Assembly (NCBI GenBank): GCA_036897445.1
Contig: JAYMTL010000081.1
Span: 27,322-91,321 of the forward strand
Reading direction: 5' to 3'
Origin: Pelargonium tetragonum
Taxonomy: Eukaryota; Streptophyta; Magnoliopsida; Geraniales; Geraniaceae
Length of the DNA stretch: 64,000 bases
Positions 1 through 12,560 of this stretch are shown here, piece by piece (position 1 is the first letter of the stretch; every line of letters begins with the position of its first letter). The notes beneath the pieces are model-generated. The model saw only the letters and a list, made by a program, of their open reading frames with translations. It was not told the origin of the DNA and searched no databases. A program made the translations under genes and the position numbers.

Positions 1-3000
1 GTAATAGGATGAGAATATCTTGTATACTTAGAAGGAAAAAAAACTCTTCGTTTATTATAAGTAACCCCCCTTAGAAAAAGGAATTCTGGAGACCCTGAGC
101 TAAATTGCTTTTAGTTTATTGGGATCCGCTATGGTGAGAAGGTAGCAAGCTAGTCTAGATTTTTCATAGATCTTTCTGCCGAAATAGTAAGACCGGAACC
201 TCGCTAACTAAAGAGTGGCCTGGGATAAATTTTCGTGGGAGTTCGCACTACACTTTTCATAATTATATATAATTCATTATAAATAACAGGATCCTGTAAA
301 GCGAGTTTCTAAATGCCCCTAAGATTTATATTAAAGGATATCACAAGAGGTCCTTGTGGTAATAGAGTCCTTACGAAAAGTACTTTTTTATTTAAAAACG
401 ATATAGAAGCCCTGCTCCGTCAAAGTAAAATAGGTAGACATAAGTCAAAATTCCGGTTAGTGCCTAGTCTGTAATAGTGCGAAATGCAGTACCAAAAGTG
501 TGCTGAAAGATCTTGTGCTTGTGATCTGTACCAGAATGTCTTTCGATTTCAATTCCTTTAAAGGGATCTGTAAGCAAGTAGCCGCGCCAACCAAGAAGTA
601 ACCAATTAAACCTACCAAGTCTGCTTTACCCTTCTAAAAAGTCTTGAGCAAAATAAATTTAAGATCTTTTTGGATACTAAAAACGGAAAGAAACTGGCGT
701 AAGTCTAAACCTAGCTCTGCTTAGAACTGCTTGTTTCGCAGGGCTTCATTCGCTAAAATATAGAATTCTAGTTCCCTAGGGCTCCCCTGTAATTATAGAA
801 TTACTACTTTAAACACTTAGCTTAGTTTAATCTCAGAGTGGTGAAACCTTCTAAAATACTGCTTATCAGTTCTGAGTTGGGGTCTTTTTGTGAGTAAACG
901 GAACATCTAGTTTATATCCTTTAGAGCCTGAGGTCCTTATTTATCATAAGAGCTTTTATTTTATTACACACCTTAACCTACGTATTATTAACTAAGGGAG
1001 TCCCCTAGAAATTAGGCACATTCTTCCTACTCATTGCTATATCTATAACTATCTATAACACCGATCAATCTCAAATTAATTAAAACGCTTACAATAGTGT
1101 TTGTTCAGGAATCCTGGAGTAAACTTCGGAACGCGTGGATCACTAAAGTAGATAATTCTATTTAAATTTCATTTTTTGGTTGAGAATATAAGTTACTCTT
1201 ATATTTCCTTTATGAAGCTTATAAAATCTCATACTACCTAAGGGGACTAGAGGCATATACTCTGGAACCCGTTCTTAAAAAATAACCCCCAAAAAGCCTG
1301 GCTGCAGCTTAGTTGGGTCCTTAAAACTTTGGGAGTAACCCCGGGTAGTTGGGAAAATACATATTAAGTTCTTGTCTATCGTAGGGGTATAGATAACTAG
1401 GGCCTTTTCATTTATAGGAGGTAATTATATAGGTATAGGCCTCAATGTAGAAGATATATAAATATTGTATACAAATACGAAGTTCTTAATCAGGAAAGGA
1501 ATTGCTCAGGAATTAAGAATTATTACAAGAAAGGGCAATCCATGCGGGTATCCCTCCTTATATATTTAATATTTAGGTCACTACATAGTTCAATTTGCTT
1601 ACTCTAAAAGGTGCTGGGGATTCTGGAAGACCCCTATAAATTTGCGTATATAGAGAATCGAGAGTTAGTGCATGCAAGCCCCGAACCGCCGGAGTAGTTA
1701 AATTTCTATCGGATTAGGAGTGAGTCAAATTTCAGAAAGAAATAGGGCAAGATACGCTTATGATAGCAGATAATTTTTAGTTAACGGAGCCCTACCTTGT
1801 ACGACAAAGGGACTTCAACTCCAGTATTCTACATAAAGAAAATAGAAGATTCTAGGCGGCTTTGGACTTCTCGGTAAGGGTTTTTATAGTACTGCTTGGT
1901 AAAGAGAAAGGATTATAAACAAAGAAGCCGGGGAGCTAGACTAATAAAGTAAGGAACTAAAGGATGAACCTCGAAAAGGGTGTCTCCTGGTGAAATGTCC
2001 TTAATAAAATGTATAAATATCTTGAGTAACCCTATGCATTGCGTGCTAACAAGTTTTTGTCTAATATTGGGATTGTTTTGATATAGCCACCTGTTTACCA
2101 CGGGATAAATTTCTAAGTCGTAAAGGTAATATATTGTTTGTCAAAAATTCCGGCCCCTTTTTTAGTAAACGGGTTTCAAATTTCCTGTCAGAGTAGTTTT
2201 ACGCCTAGGGATGCCCGCGCCAAAAGCCCCTACTATTTGCGGATAACTGGAAATCCATCGAAGCGCTTCCGGGTAAAGCATAAAAACCTTTAGAAAACCT
2301 AGTGGAAAATTTCGTGAAATCCGAAGTCTAATTAGAAAGGTTACGAGAATTCTTAGTGTTAAGCATTTGTTATTTTTTAAGAGCAGGAATCCGTAAAATA
2401 GCAGCCTCGTTCCTAGGCTGAACAGAGGTAAAGTAGAACTATTTTAATTCCACAATTCGAGTAGAAAGACGACTTAAGTTGGCCCATTTCTATGCGAGGG
2501 TATTCCCTTAGCTTTAGTAGATATTCATGTTTACATACTTATTAGATTACATCCATACACAAGAAAGAAAATCTTCAGAATTACAAAGATTTTTAAGACT
2601 TATGTTCTCCCCCAAGCCTCTCTTCTAGCAAGATAGCTTAAAGAATACTAAAAAACCCCGTTATCTGAAGACTGATTTTGTCCAGAATCTTAAAATTCTA
2701 TATCTCTTACTCATTATAGGCATTGCTAGTGCTTGAGCTTGTAATATATTGGTGGAAAAGCAAATAAATAGTTGGGCAAAAGCAAGGGCTACTAGGTTTT
2801 ATATATTATAGGTTTACATTTAAAATAAAAACTTCATAAGTGAAGTTAAAAGAGTATTGTATAAGTTGTTCCCTTCATTCTGGGGACTGAATTTCTATAA
2901 TAGGGCATTCCTTTAAAATATAGGGTCTATTGCCTGACTTCGGGAGATTAGAGGTTATTAATGGATTAATGGGTCGGGAGTATCCCAACTAAGTGCCCGA

Positions 3001-6000
3001 GGATGATATAGGTTAGGCAAGGTATTGAACCCTTATTTATAAATAAAGGTGTTGCCTTAAAGATAAAAGATATAAGAATTCTTGTTAATTCCTAATTTAG
3101 TTACATACGTACCCTTGGTTGCTTGTTATCCAGGTATCTTAATATGACTCGAATGCGGATTTTCTCAAAGAAAAGAATAGAACTGCGCACCCTTTTTAAT
3201 GGGTTAACCCACTTAGGGAAAAGCAGGTATCTCGGTACACTAGAGAAAAGATAAATATAGAATTTTTTGTATATGGAATTCTTGGATTGCAACTAATTTA
3301 CCAAAAGTGGATCTAACGAACTTCTAAATTTCTCTTTTTTCATTGTAACACTTTAACTTATATAGAATTGCTTTTATCTCGTAGAAACTGGGATGCGCGA
3401 TTAGAGCTAACAAAAGATTGGTGGAAACCTTTTATCAAAATGAATACTTAATTCAAGAGGTTCACCGTCTAGGGTCGACAAAAAAAGGGCATTTCATTTA
3501 ATAATCATTCACGAAATCGTATACTAAATTGTCTTGGAAACGACGTCATGTTCATAGATCTAGTATATCACGAGAAAGATTTCATTCTTAAACTAAAAAC
3601 TTTGTTTTATTTTAGATAAATCGAAATCCAGTAAACTTGGCAGCACCTTATAACTTAACATTGTAAAACCCCCTCTACTACTAAACTATTAATGAAACTT
3701 GGATTAAAATTAAAAAGAGGAACCCCCTATTAGGCCCTTCTTTTTTAAAAGGCGTCGAATTGTTGAATATACCCACAACAAAGACAAATACTTGCTGCTA
3801 TAGGTTAAGTTTAGCAGCGAAATTCGAGTTATCCTTGAATCTTTGTAAGCTCCAAGAAGTCTTGTTAAAAAAGAAACAGAGCCCCTATAAGTAAGAAAAC
3901 AGGAGCCTATAGTTGAGAAGTGAACTCATAGTTGTTAGGGCAGTGCTTTTCTAAGAATTTCCAATAAGCAGAGAGGGGCTAATATGTCAAAAGGGCTCCT
4001 TTATGACGCAAGCTGGAACTTTTCTCTCAATCCGTTCAGTTTTTCTCGTTACTAGGAGCCCCCCCTGTTATAAACCTCCTTAAGAGAATATACTCAATAA
4101 AGGTACTGAAGGTTTGCTCTAGTGTCTCACTCAGTCGAAGCCTTTCCAGAAAAGCACAGGCATATCAGTAAAGTAAGAAGAATTTTCTAAACCTAACAAA
4201 GTCAAAAGTCCTTTAGAATTGCAAATTTCTATTTTCAGCTAAAAGGAATTCCAGGGGTTTAAATTCTTATATTCTAGTACATTGTTTCCTCGAGTAGCGG
4301 GGGGCATACTTTCTGTAAGTTTTGTGAAAATTGTCGTCTCTTTATTTACTCATAGGGGGCCCTTTTTAAAGTGTATTCCCTTTAAGCGCTTGGTGTTAAT
4401 TCCGGTTTTGTGCCTTATAGGGGCTTTCTATCTAAAAGATACGAACTATTTTATAATCTTGGTGCTTCGGAGTAGTTATCCTTTGCGAGAGGGGTCTCTA
4501 TATTGTTGTAAACTTATCTAGCTAAAAACCTGTCTTTAGACATTAGACAGGAGAGGTTAGCTTTTTAAGAGTTGTGTGTATCAAAAAGTACTCAGTATAA
4601 AATTAGCTATTAGTTTTGGTTTAACCCTCGGGGACTGGGAAGTCTATAAAAAGGGTTTTCTTATAATAAGAAAACCTTCACTTCAGTAATTGATAAAACT
4701 AGGCTTTGATTTTCAATTTGGGTTAGCATAATTCCCCAATAGGGTGCTTGGTTCTCTATACGGGAATAGCTTTTCTACTTCAAAGTTGGGGGTACTCGAC
4801 AAGGAAAATACTCACCGGGGCTGCTATATCTAATTTTATTAACGAAGCGGTAGCCTATAAAAGGGTATTCTAAAGACTTCTAATTATATTTCAATTTAGT
4901 TAATTAGTTAAAATACTTGTACCCGGGAGCCCTTTAATGGTATCGGAACTTATACTTTGCGGATTAAAAATGCTTTAAATTAACCAGGCCTAGAGGGACT
5001 CGAGAACTCTATCAAGGAAGATCACGGTAGGACCCTATTCTCTACTTTACATGTTATAAACCAGACTTTTGACTCTTTCTTATAAATGTATGATAACAAC
5101 TCAACTTTTGATACAGCTAAACAGAAATACCAGGAAACCCGTACAAAGTATTACGCCGACTCTTTTTTTATACGCTACTAATATCAAAAAGTCTTACGTG
5201 TACTTACTAAATTTAGACGAGAACTTTATCGCTATGCAGTGAAATGGAACTAAAGGTTATAGCGTGTCATCTGTCTACATTTTATCTACCCCTTAAACTC
5301 TTTCCTAGTAGAATATGCTATATCTCTAAAAGAATAGAAATGACCCTTCTAGTTACTCACGAAAGGGGCTTGCCAAGGTGCTAAGGTACCCTGTTGACAA
5401 TCTCATGCCTATTTAATATAATTCTACGGGTGGACCGGACATGAAGGCTCTTATGAACTTTATTAGTATTAAACTAGACCTTTAGTTACTAGACTATCAG
5501 AGAGGTTCTCAACTTACGAGAGATTTTTCGACTTCAGTTGGTTTTCTTCTATTTAGCAAGATACAAATACTATTTTCTATTTAGGGGACCCTGAAGTTAC
5601 TATATTAGTCGGTTCTAGTAAAATTAAGGAGTTTTTTATTTAATAGAGTCTCGTTTTAGAATTGGAGAAAGGGGTTTCCGTAGTACTTGTTAATGGAATG
5701 AATGCTTCTTAGTACAAAAAATGAACTTATAAAAAGGCCCCTTAAAGTTTACAACCAAAAAGTCTTCATCTCTTCAAGTGTATTTTATAGCGGCTCTAAG
5801 AACTAAGTCTCGCGGAGTTTTCTCTATAAAGTTTTGTATTGCTAATAGAATTTACCAGATTTCTTGCCGTAAGGAGGCTCTAACGGGGATATGAAAGTAA
5901 TTAGAATTAACAGTCAAATTTCAAATTAAGAGACACCCTATAAGTAAGCTTAGAATACAAAAACGGATTAGGCTGAGAGATCCCTTTTGTCCTTTCCCAG

Positions 6001-6592
6001 AATTTGTTAGGTTATAGTAAGAGTAACTCTTAAGGGCAGGAACTCCTGAGTTTTTGATTACCAAGTTTTACTAGCACAGGTGGTACTTGTGATATAAGAT
6101 CCTAATTACTATTGTTATTTATTTTACTAAAGGCTCAGTCTTCATTACTAAAACTAAAAGGGTTGAGTATTTCATACTGCTTATATCCCAGTGGCTGCTA
6201 AGTTAGCATAACCTCCGAGTCGAGACTTTCAATTTGAAATTTACTAAGAAAAATTCTCCTATAGAATTCCTAGAGGTTCCCAATACCTTCATATATCTTT
6301 ACACTACGACATGGAGTTGAGATTTTTTTTTCTTATTGATAAAGTGTATAACCCCAAAATCTTAGTTTTATTCAGTTATAAAGTATAAAGAGCTGTTGAA
6401 AAGGGGTTCGCTATGGAAGTTTTGCTTAATATTTCCTGTAATAAGATAGACTAGACAAAAATAAGATGTTTACCAGTATATACCTCGAGTTTCCTATCCC
6501 GAGGGGTTAAATGAATCCACTTTGACTTTTGAGCACCACTTGTGGAAGATATTTTAGCTACTTACTGGAAGTCCTAATACCAAATACACAAA
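1..6592. other. Gene-free AT-rich background
   Basis: I see no gene here. The longest open frame is 79 codons (4282-4521, plus strand). Its product has no recognisable motif, and the length is expected by chance. The stretch carries scattered short GC-rich palindromes, the clearest at 992-1008. The sequence is dominated by A/G and C/T runs and by TA steps, as in most of the window. No tRNA, rRNA or mobile-element signature was found. Confidence 0.6.
992..1008. repeat. Short GC-centred palindrome
   Basis: The 17 bases read CTA-A-GGGA-G-TCCC-C-TAG. Both arms match except for one A/C mismatch, around a single central G. It is one example of a recurring class of tiny GC-rich palindromes in this AT-rich window. 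Its function is unknown, and it is too short to rule out chance as a single case. Confidence 0.5.
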
Positions 6593-6648
6593 AGAATATA
6601 AGGGCCTCGAATAAGACTTTAGAATATAAGGGCCTCGAATAAGACTTT
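6593..6648. repeat. Perfect 2 x 28 bp tandem duplication
   Basis: Positions 6593-6620 and 6621-6648 are identical 28-base copies placed head to tail with no spacer. The unit contains AAGGGCCT and ends in GACTTT, after which a T run follows. Identical copies inside otherwise unconstrained DNA suggest a fairly recent slippage or repair event. No gene overlaps it. Confidence 0.95.
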
Positions 6649-9600
6649 TTTATTGGTATGTACTAGCGAGGAGCCCTAAGAGATTAAATGAGCAAGAAAG
6701 AAATAAGAAGGATCCTAAAGACTTTTAGCTGGTTCGAACCTAAAGTCTCGTGCGTATTAAACTAAAGGACTATCCAGAGTAAAAAAAGCGTTAGTTGACA
6801 AAACCCTAGACTTAATATAATAAAAATCGCTTTGATAATAGTAATTCTCTAGCGATCATGAGTTGTATTTTGTGGAGCTTCTCTTTTCTTATACTTCTGA
6901 ATTCTGAAGATATCTATTGAGCAGTGTATCGTGGCTTAACTGTTTATTAAACTTCAGCAAAGGGAGTATGGTCTTAACCATCTATTTAATCTCTTTATCC
7001 TTAATTTTCAGTCTTTTGTATTCTGAAACTTAGTTTTATGGAAAGTCCTTACTAGACCTGGTTCAATCCATCAAAGGTAGTTACAAGGAATTTCTGAGTA
7101 ATACCCTATTCTCAAAGCAGATGCCCCTTTAGTTAAGTTTTAAACAAAAAAGCGCTTTTATTAGGGTGCTGCTTTATATAACCTTTGTCTACGAGTTTAC
7201 CTCAACTTTTCGATATATTTCTTATTTTTTTTAGTTCTGTTTTCTTCCCCGTAACTTTGAACGAGAGAAGCTGCCAGCTATTTGTTAAAGCATTTACTTT
7301 AAAAGTATGTCGGAGGGGTCCTTTATGTATATGCTGGTTTTTAGATTCTTGTTTTACTAGGGTACCTACAGGGCCTTGTTTTGCTTATTAATTCTCTTTA
7401 TTATAGCGGCTGTTCTAGAGGATACAGAATATTCGAGAGAAGCCCTATACTAAATCTCTGGAAGTACTCCTTCTTAAGAATCCTAAACCGGATCTTCATT
7501 TTGTTCTTTATAGGGGTCAAACTTGAATATTAAAGGAATTTCTCAAGGCCCTCCTACGGATACGGAATAGGAAAACCCCTGTATAGGTGTAGTTTTACTC
7601 AGTTTCCGCGTAGTACCTAGGACGATATGCATAATAACCAAAACTTGCGAATATCCTTTTAATTAACTTTACCACAGGGTCAGAGGTATAGTAAAGGTTA
7701 TAGCTTCTGAAGGGTTTTTTTTACAAAAAAGTAAGAGAATAAGGTGCTAGAAAAAGGAAGACCCTTAAAAGAAAATTAGAATTATTAAGAGCTTAGGAGA
7801 ATTTTGTATAAAAGCATATATCACGGATCCGACAGTTACTGAGTCAATAATCTTGAAAACCTACATTGTATTGATAAGCTTAACCAGCGCTGATGTACGT
7901 TGGCATGTCTAAGGGGTGTGGTGCTCCTACTGCTCTCTACCAGGCAATATAAAGGAGGATCCCGGTATATTTAAACTTAATACTTTACTAATTCAGAAAG
8001 ACTTATTAATTCATACGTATCCGTTAGGAAACTGGGCAGCCACGGGCTTCTTATTCAACTTCTAATCTAAGAGGTTATAAGATCAAACAAAACCACAATG
8101 AAACCCCTATCCCGGAAAAAGGATATATTAAATTCCTTTTTGTGTTTTAGGAGCTACCACTTATACTCAAGTCTTCTATAAATCTAGCAACTAACTTTTA
8201 CTGGGTTTTTGTAAAGAACCCCTCTTAGGGTACAGAAAGACTCAGACTAAAAATTCAAACTATTTACAATCCAAGGACTTTTTTTTAACGTCCCGCGATT
8301 TTCACTCACTGGTTTTTAAGATGAGTACAAAATAAAGCGATTCGGTATCCCCTGCAGGCTACAAGGAATTCTCTTAGATTCGGCAGCTTTTAGTCTAGTT
8401 TTGATAAAGTCTTTTAACTACACCCGAGTCTAAATGCTTTTAAAAACTAAAAGTAACTCACGAGATGCTTTTATTCTTATAATATTGATTGACTCATGTC
8501 GCTAACTCGTACCAGAATTGTATACAAATACAAAGAGAAGTATAATACTAAAGCTCCCCTTTATACTATAACTACATCGCTTTCAATTTGAGAACCTACG
8601 GCACCCTTGTAAACTAGGAAGCGCTTTAGTTCCTTGTTCAGCAGCCTGCAATAGGATACCCTATATCTTAAATATCTTAACTAGAGACATAGAAATTTAT
8701 AGCAGTTTCTATCTCATTTTCATTTTGACTGGATTTGCTCAAATTTATATTATACAAAAATAGAATTGTATATCTAAAAAGGTATTCCTATAAAGTTATT
8801 TGGCCTGATGTAGAAGCTCCTTTAAGGAATAGTTGCTTTGGAACTCCTATACTTATTTCTTAACTGTTATGTATATACCCAAGTTTCCTAGTGCACAGAT
8901 TCTTGTTTAATGCTCGCTTTGTACTAATTCAGGAAGAAATATGCTTCGCGTAGGGTTACGCGGTAGAGACTTCTAATACTAATGGAAGGAAACTCAGAAG
9001 AATACGTAGAAATAGAATAAGCCTAATAGAGGATCCAGCAAAAGCAAATTCACTCTCAACAATTAAAGACAGTAAGTATCTAAGAAACAAGTAAAAAAGA
9101 AATAAGGAGAACTCGTTGGACTCATTTTTGTCGTAAAAACCCCTTGTCAAACTAAAGCCTTTTTGTAGAGCCTCGAAAAGCCTGAGCTCCAGGAATGCCT
9201 AAATATCCTTTTGTATAAACCTCTTTACTAGGGCTAACTGCTTTTTTAATATCTAATCTTGGCTAAAAAGAGAATGCAAATTGAAAAAATCTTTGACACA
9301 ACAAGTTTCAGTGCTCTGAACCACATACTTAACTGCCTTTTCAGGCCTTTGTTATCTAAACTCAATCTACGTCGATACTAAGTTTCAAATTTTATGGTAA
9401 GTTGTTACTATAACTAATATTGTATAAAAAAGAGTTCTTTGCTAAAGTTTAGCTTTTTTTGTAGCTTGAAGAGATAACTTTTTACGTGTGGAACCCAAAG
9501 GAATTGTGAGAAATACGATAATAAGCATCCCGCAGAATCTAGACCAAGACGTTTGATCTAGTAACTAAAAATTCCCCCGAAATTCGAAATTTGTTCGTTC

Positions 9601-9951
9601 ATATCACCCGGAGAATATAAATAAATATGTATTAGATTCCAGGGGGCTCTGAGTGTAAAAGTCTTTGCATAATATATACAGCTTTAATTAGAAAGAACTC
9701 TAACAGAAAACTGTTAAATAACAAAAGGGGGCTTTTTGTCTATCTGCAAAGAGCTAAGGAACATTTTGAGGCTTAGTAGCTAAGATTCAGAAGTCTAGTA
9801 TACGGGGGGATCCTTATAATAAATAATATTAATTTACTTATGCTTTTACGTAAAGAAATTCCGAAGCTAAGCCCTCGTTATTTTTGAAAAAGATAAAAAC
9901 TAGAATGACTTATCATAGAATGAACCTGTTTAGCTCAGTCCTAAACTCAAT
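6649..9951. other. Gene-free AT-rich background
   Basis: No gene is supported. Two short open frames, 7185-7391 (plus, TTG start, 68 codons) and 8956-9150 (minus, 64 codons), have no recognisable product and chance-level lengths. No RNA gene or repeat longer than a few bases was noticed. Confidence 0.55.
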
Positions 9952-9976
9952 AGGCCTTACTGAAAAAGGCTTTTTT
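9952..9976 (+). terminator. Hairpin plus T run, terminator-like
   Basis: GCCTT (9954-9958) pairs perfectly with AAGGC (9966-9970) across a seven-base loop. The outer A9952 and G9953 can extend the stem by pairing with T9972 and T9971. Six T residues follow at 9971-9976. This has the form of an intrinsic terminator, but no gene lies upstream for it to serve, so it may be a chance hairpin. The stretch from about 9927 to 10000 also has faint tRNA-like spacing (an AGCTCAGT upstream and GGGGTTC downstream), but the arms do not pair well. Confidence 0.3.
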
Positions 9977-10980
9977 ATAACGGTAGGGGTTCTATAATTA
10001 TCAAGCTTGACGTCAAGGAGATACAAGTAAATGATAAATACGATATTACTTTACAATCAGGGAGAAGTGCTAAAAAAAGCAAATACTTTTTAGAAATGTT
10101 AAAGAAAGGACTCCCTCAAATAAAGAAATTTTGCATGGATTGAGGAATTTCTTATATAGTATCAAAACTTAGGTAAATAAAGTCTCTTGGAAAATAAGTC
10201 AAATCCGGGCTCCGTAGACATGAAACTGCATGCATAAGTTAGGAGTTCCCCATTTTTGAGTTTATCCTAGGGACACTTTTAAGCCTATAAACTAAATGAA
10301 ATCAACTGGGTCTCCCTCTCGGAATACTCAATTCTTGTTTTTAAGGAGTAGTATGGATCTAACAATTTTTGGGAAATTCAAGGAGTTGCCCTACTTCATT
10401 TTTATTAAAGTACCCAACTTTAGGAAAAGGCCAACGCAACACAAGGCCTCGGGATCTTAAATCTTGGAGGTAATTCAAATCAAAGAGGCCTCCTCGTTTC
10501 CAATAAAAAGTCTTATACGTAATGACTCTGGGCGCCTCTGCAATTTTACTTTAACAAAAGTTTTCTAATCGCACGAGATACCCTTTTGTGTTTTCGTCAA
10601 TAAACCCCCATTTCTTTAATATTTCTGTTAAATCTCATAAAAGCCAACCCTCAGGTTAGTCGGATATTACGTTATCCTGAAAACTTTTTTATAAATATTA
10701 AAAGAAACTGCAGGACTTGAACCCTCGGCATACTATAAAAAGTGGTTGCATTTTGACCTTTGAAAGGGTTAGGAAGTCCTTGAGAGCTTGCTTTAAGGCA
10801 GACTTAAAAGATTCACATCATAGTTAAGAAGGGCTTTTTCCATAAAAGCGAATTTCACTAAACTTTTACTGCAATTTTTGGCTTGAAACTTAACCTTTAA
10901 AAAACCAAAAGTGGAAAGATTGCTTAACCTATTATTACTAAAATTTTATGACAAACTGATGAATCTGAAAAAGGTAACTA
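9977..10980. other. Gene-free AT-rich background
   Basis: Nothing gene-like is seen. The minus strand near 10705-10725 carries a T-arm-like motif (GGGTTCAAGTCC), but no matching D arm or acceptor stem accompanies it. Confidence 0.5.
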
Positions 10981-12560
10981 AAGCGTGCGTACAGCCTATA
11001 TATCACGTATAGAATGAGGTCTCATTAGAATAGGAGTAAAATGAAACATAAGTGAAACAACAGATAACAGAATTTAGGAATTGGAAGCTAATACCAAAAA
11101 CTCTAATTAGGAATACTTATTATCTATTAACTTAACTAATAAAGACTTGAGAGAGTAATACAACAACTATTATATATAATACTAGCCTCTATAATACCAG
11201 GGCGCCGCTACAAAGATAAGGGCTCATAAGGTAACTAAGACTAAAGCAAGTACAGCGAATTCAAAGAGTGAGAGTTAGGCTATCGCGAAGACTAAGAAAA
11301 CCAAACAAGACTACAAGGAAACCGGGGATACAGAAAAAAGGTAGTACAAAACCTGGTATTAAAGTCAGTATGAAGTTGGTGTGTCTAGAAGGTATATAAT
11401 AATCTTCCTTTTACAGCATGGAAAACTCCTTACACAGGTCCCTCACTTCCATAAAAGTTCTAATTCATGAGGGACCCCTTCTTAAAATTCCCATCATAAA
11501 CAGTATATAATCTTCGTTTTCTTTCTATCCTATTATGCTCTGTTTTGAAGGTTTTTTAGAGTTATGTATTTAGGAAGTTCTAGCTCCGATATTCCCAGTT
11601 TCCGGGCCCTGAAAGTTAACATAGGATAGAGAGCAAGTAAGGGTAGAGTTCTAAGCGAGAGAAATAGCTCAAAGACCCACAAGAAAGGAGATACAGTAAG
11701 GCTAAGAGTTTTAGAGTATTACAAAGACTAAAAAAAGGGGAAATCCCTAGAAGAGTATATCCTATAAGAAGGCGGGTGTAGCTGCTCTTAAGATACAAAA
11801 ACAGATAGCTATAAAGACTCGAAGAGTATAAGTCAAAGGGTTGCCTGGTCCCATGTTTCCCGGGTTTCAATTCTTAAAGTTAAGCGGATCATGTCCCTGT
11901 AAGATTATCTTACTATAAAAGAAAAAGAATCGGTTAGTAAACTTAAAATTTTTGGGCAAAATAGGATAACCGTACTGTACTAAAAAGCTCTTGGGAAAAA
12001 TCTTAAGGAACGCTTTACACCTCAAGGCAACACAACTCTATTACAGGAATCCTAAAACCCACTCTAAGGCTATTTAAATGCGATAAAACAAAAGCTAGCG
12101 AGCGATTTTTGTACATTTCAGATATTTACCGCCTGTTTAATTACATATTTCTTGAATTGCTTCTAAAAAAGAGGGGAATAAAGAATCGAATTTAGGTATA
12201 GCTACACTATTACAATCTACTACTAAGGCGAACGCCTCTATAATGATAAAGACAAGGGGTATACTTTAAAAGAACAACAAGCCTATTATATATAATAATA
12301 ATACAATCTAAACTACTAATACATGTAAGAAAAAGACTAACAACACAACAGGTACAATAAGCTATAACAATAACTACTATAAAAAGACTCTAGCTACAAT
12401 AGAACCAAAATAACCCATAAGACAGTAGTACAGTTATAAGAATCCTTATAGCTCCTAAAACAAATAAAAATAATAAAAGAGGTATAGCGTGTATAGCTCA
12501 TATAAACAAAGAAAGAAGCAAGAAAAGAAAGAATAAGAATTTGTGGGGTGTTATAAAGCA
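10981..12560 (+). other. A- and C-rich compositional island, possible decayed insertion
   Basis: The texture changes here, most clearly at about 11040-11390 and 12180-12540. The plus strand becomes rich in A and C, with repeated ACAA, CTAC, ATAATA and AAGACT words, and loses the GG/CC runs typical of the background. A strand-biased, A-rich patch with many stop codons could be a decayed retroelement or other foreign insert, but I recognise no protein domain in it. The word TCTAGCTACAA near 12390 recurs reverse-complemented near 20770 in another odd patch, which is only weak support for common origin. A GC-rich hairpin lies inside at 11437-11476. Confidence 0.35.
11437..11476. repeat. 9 bp GC-rich hairpin
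   Basis: GGTCCCTCA (11437-11445) is perfectly complementary to TGAGGGACC (11468-11476), with a 22-base loop. It is one of the strongest short stems in the window. There is no T run immediately after it and no gene beside it, so its role is unknown. Confidence 0.7.

Noticed and set aside
2113-2127. AAGTCGTAAAGGTAA, similar to the small-subunit rRNA 3' region
   Set aside because: A single short match with no other rRNA core motif nearby on either strand.
4282-4521. 79-codon plus-strand open frame
   Set aside because: No recognisable motif, and the length is well inside the chance range.
10700-10735. Minus-strand GGGTTCAAGTCCTGC motif
   Set aside because: Four of five T-stem pairs form, but there is no acceptor stem and the upstream sequence has no D or anticodon arm.
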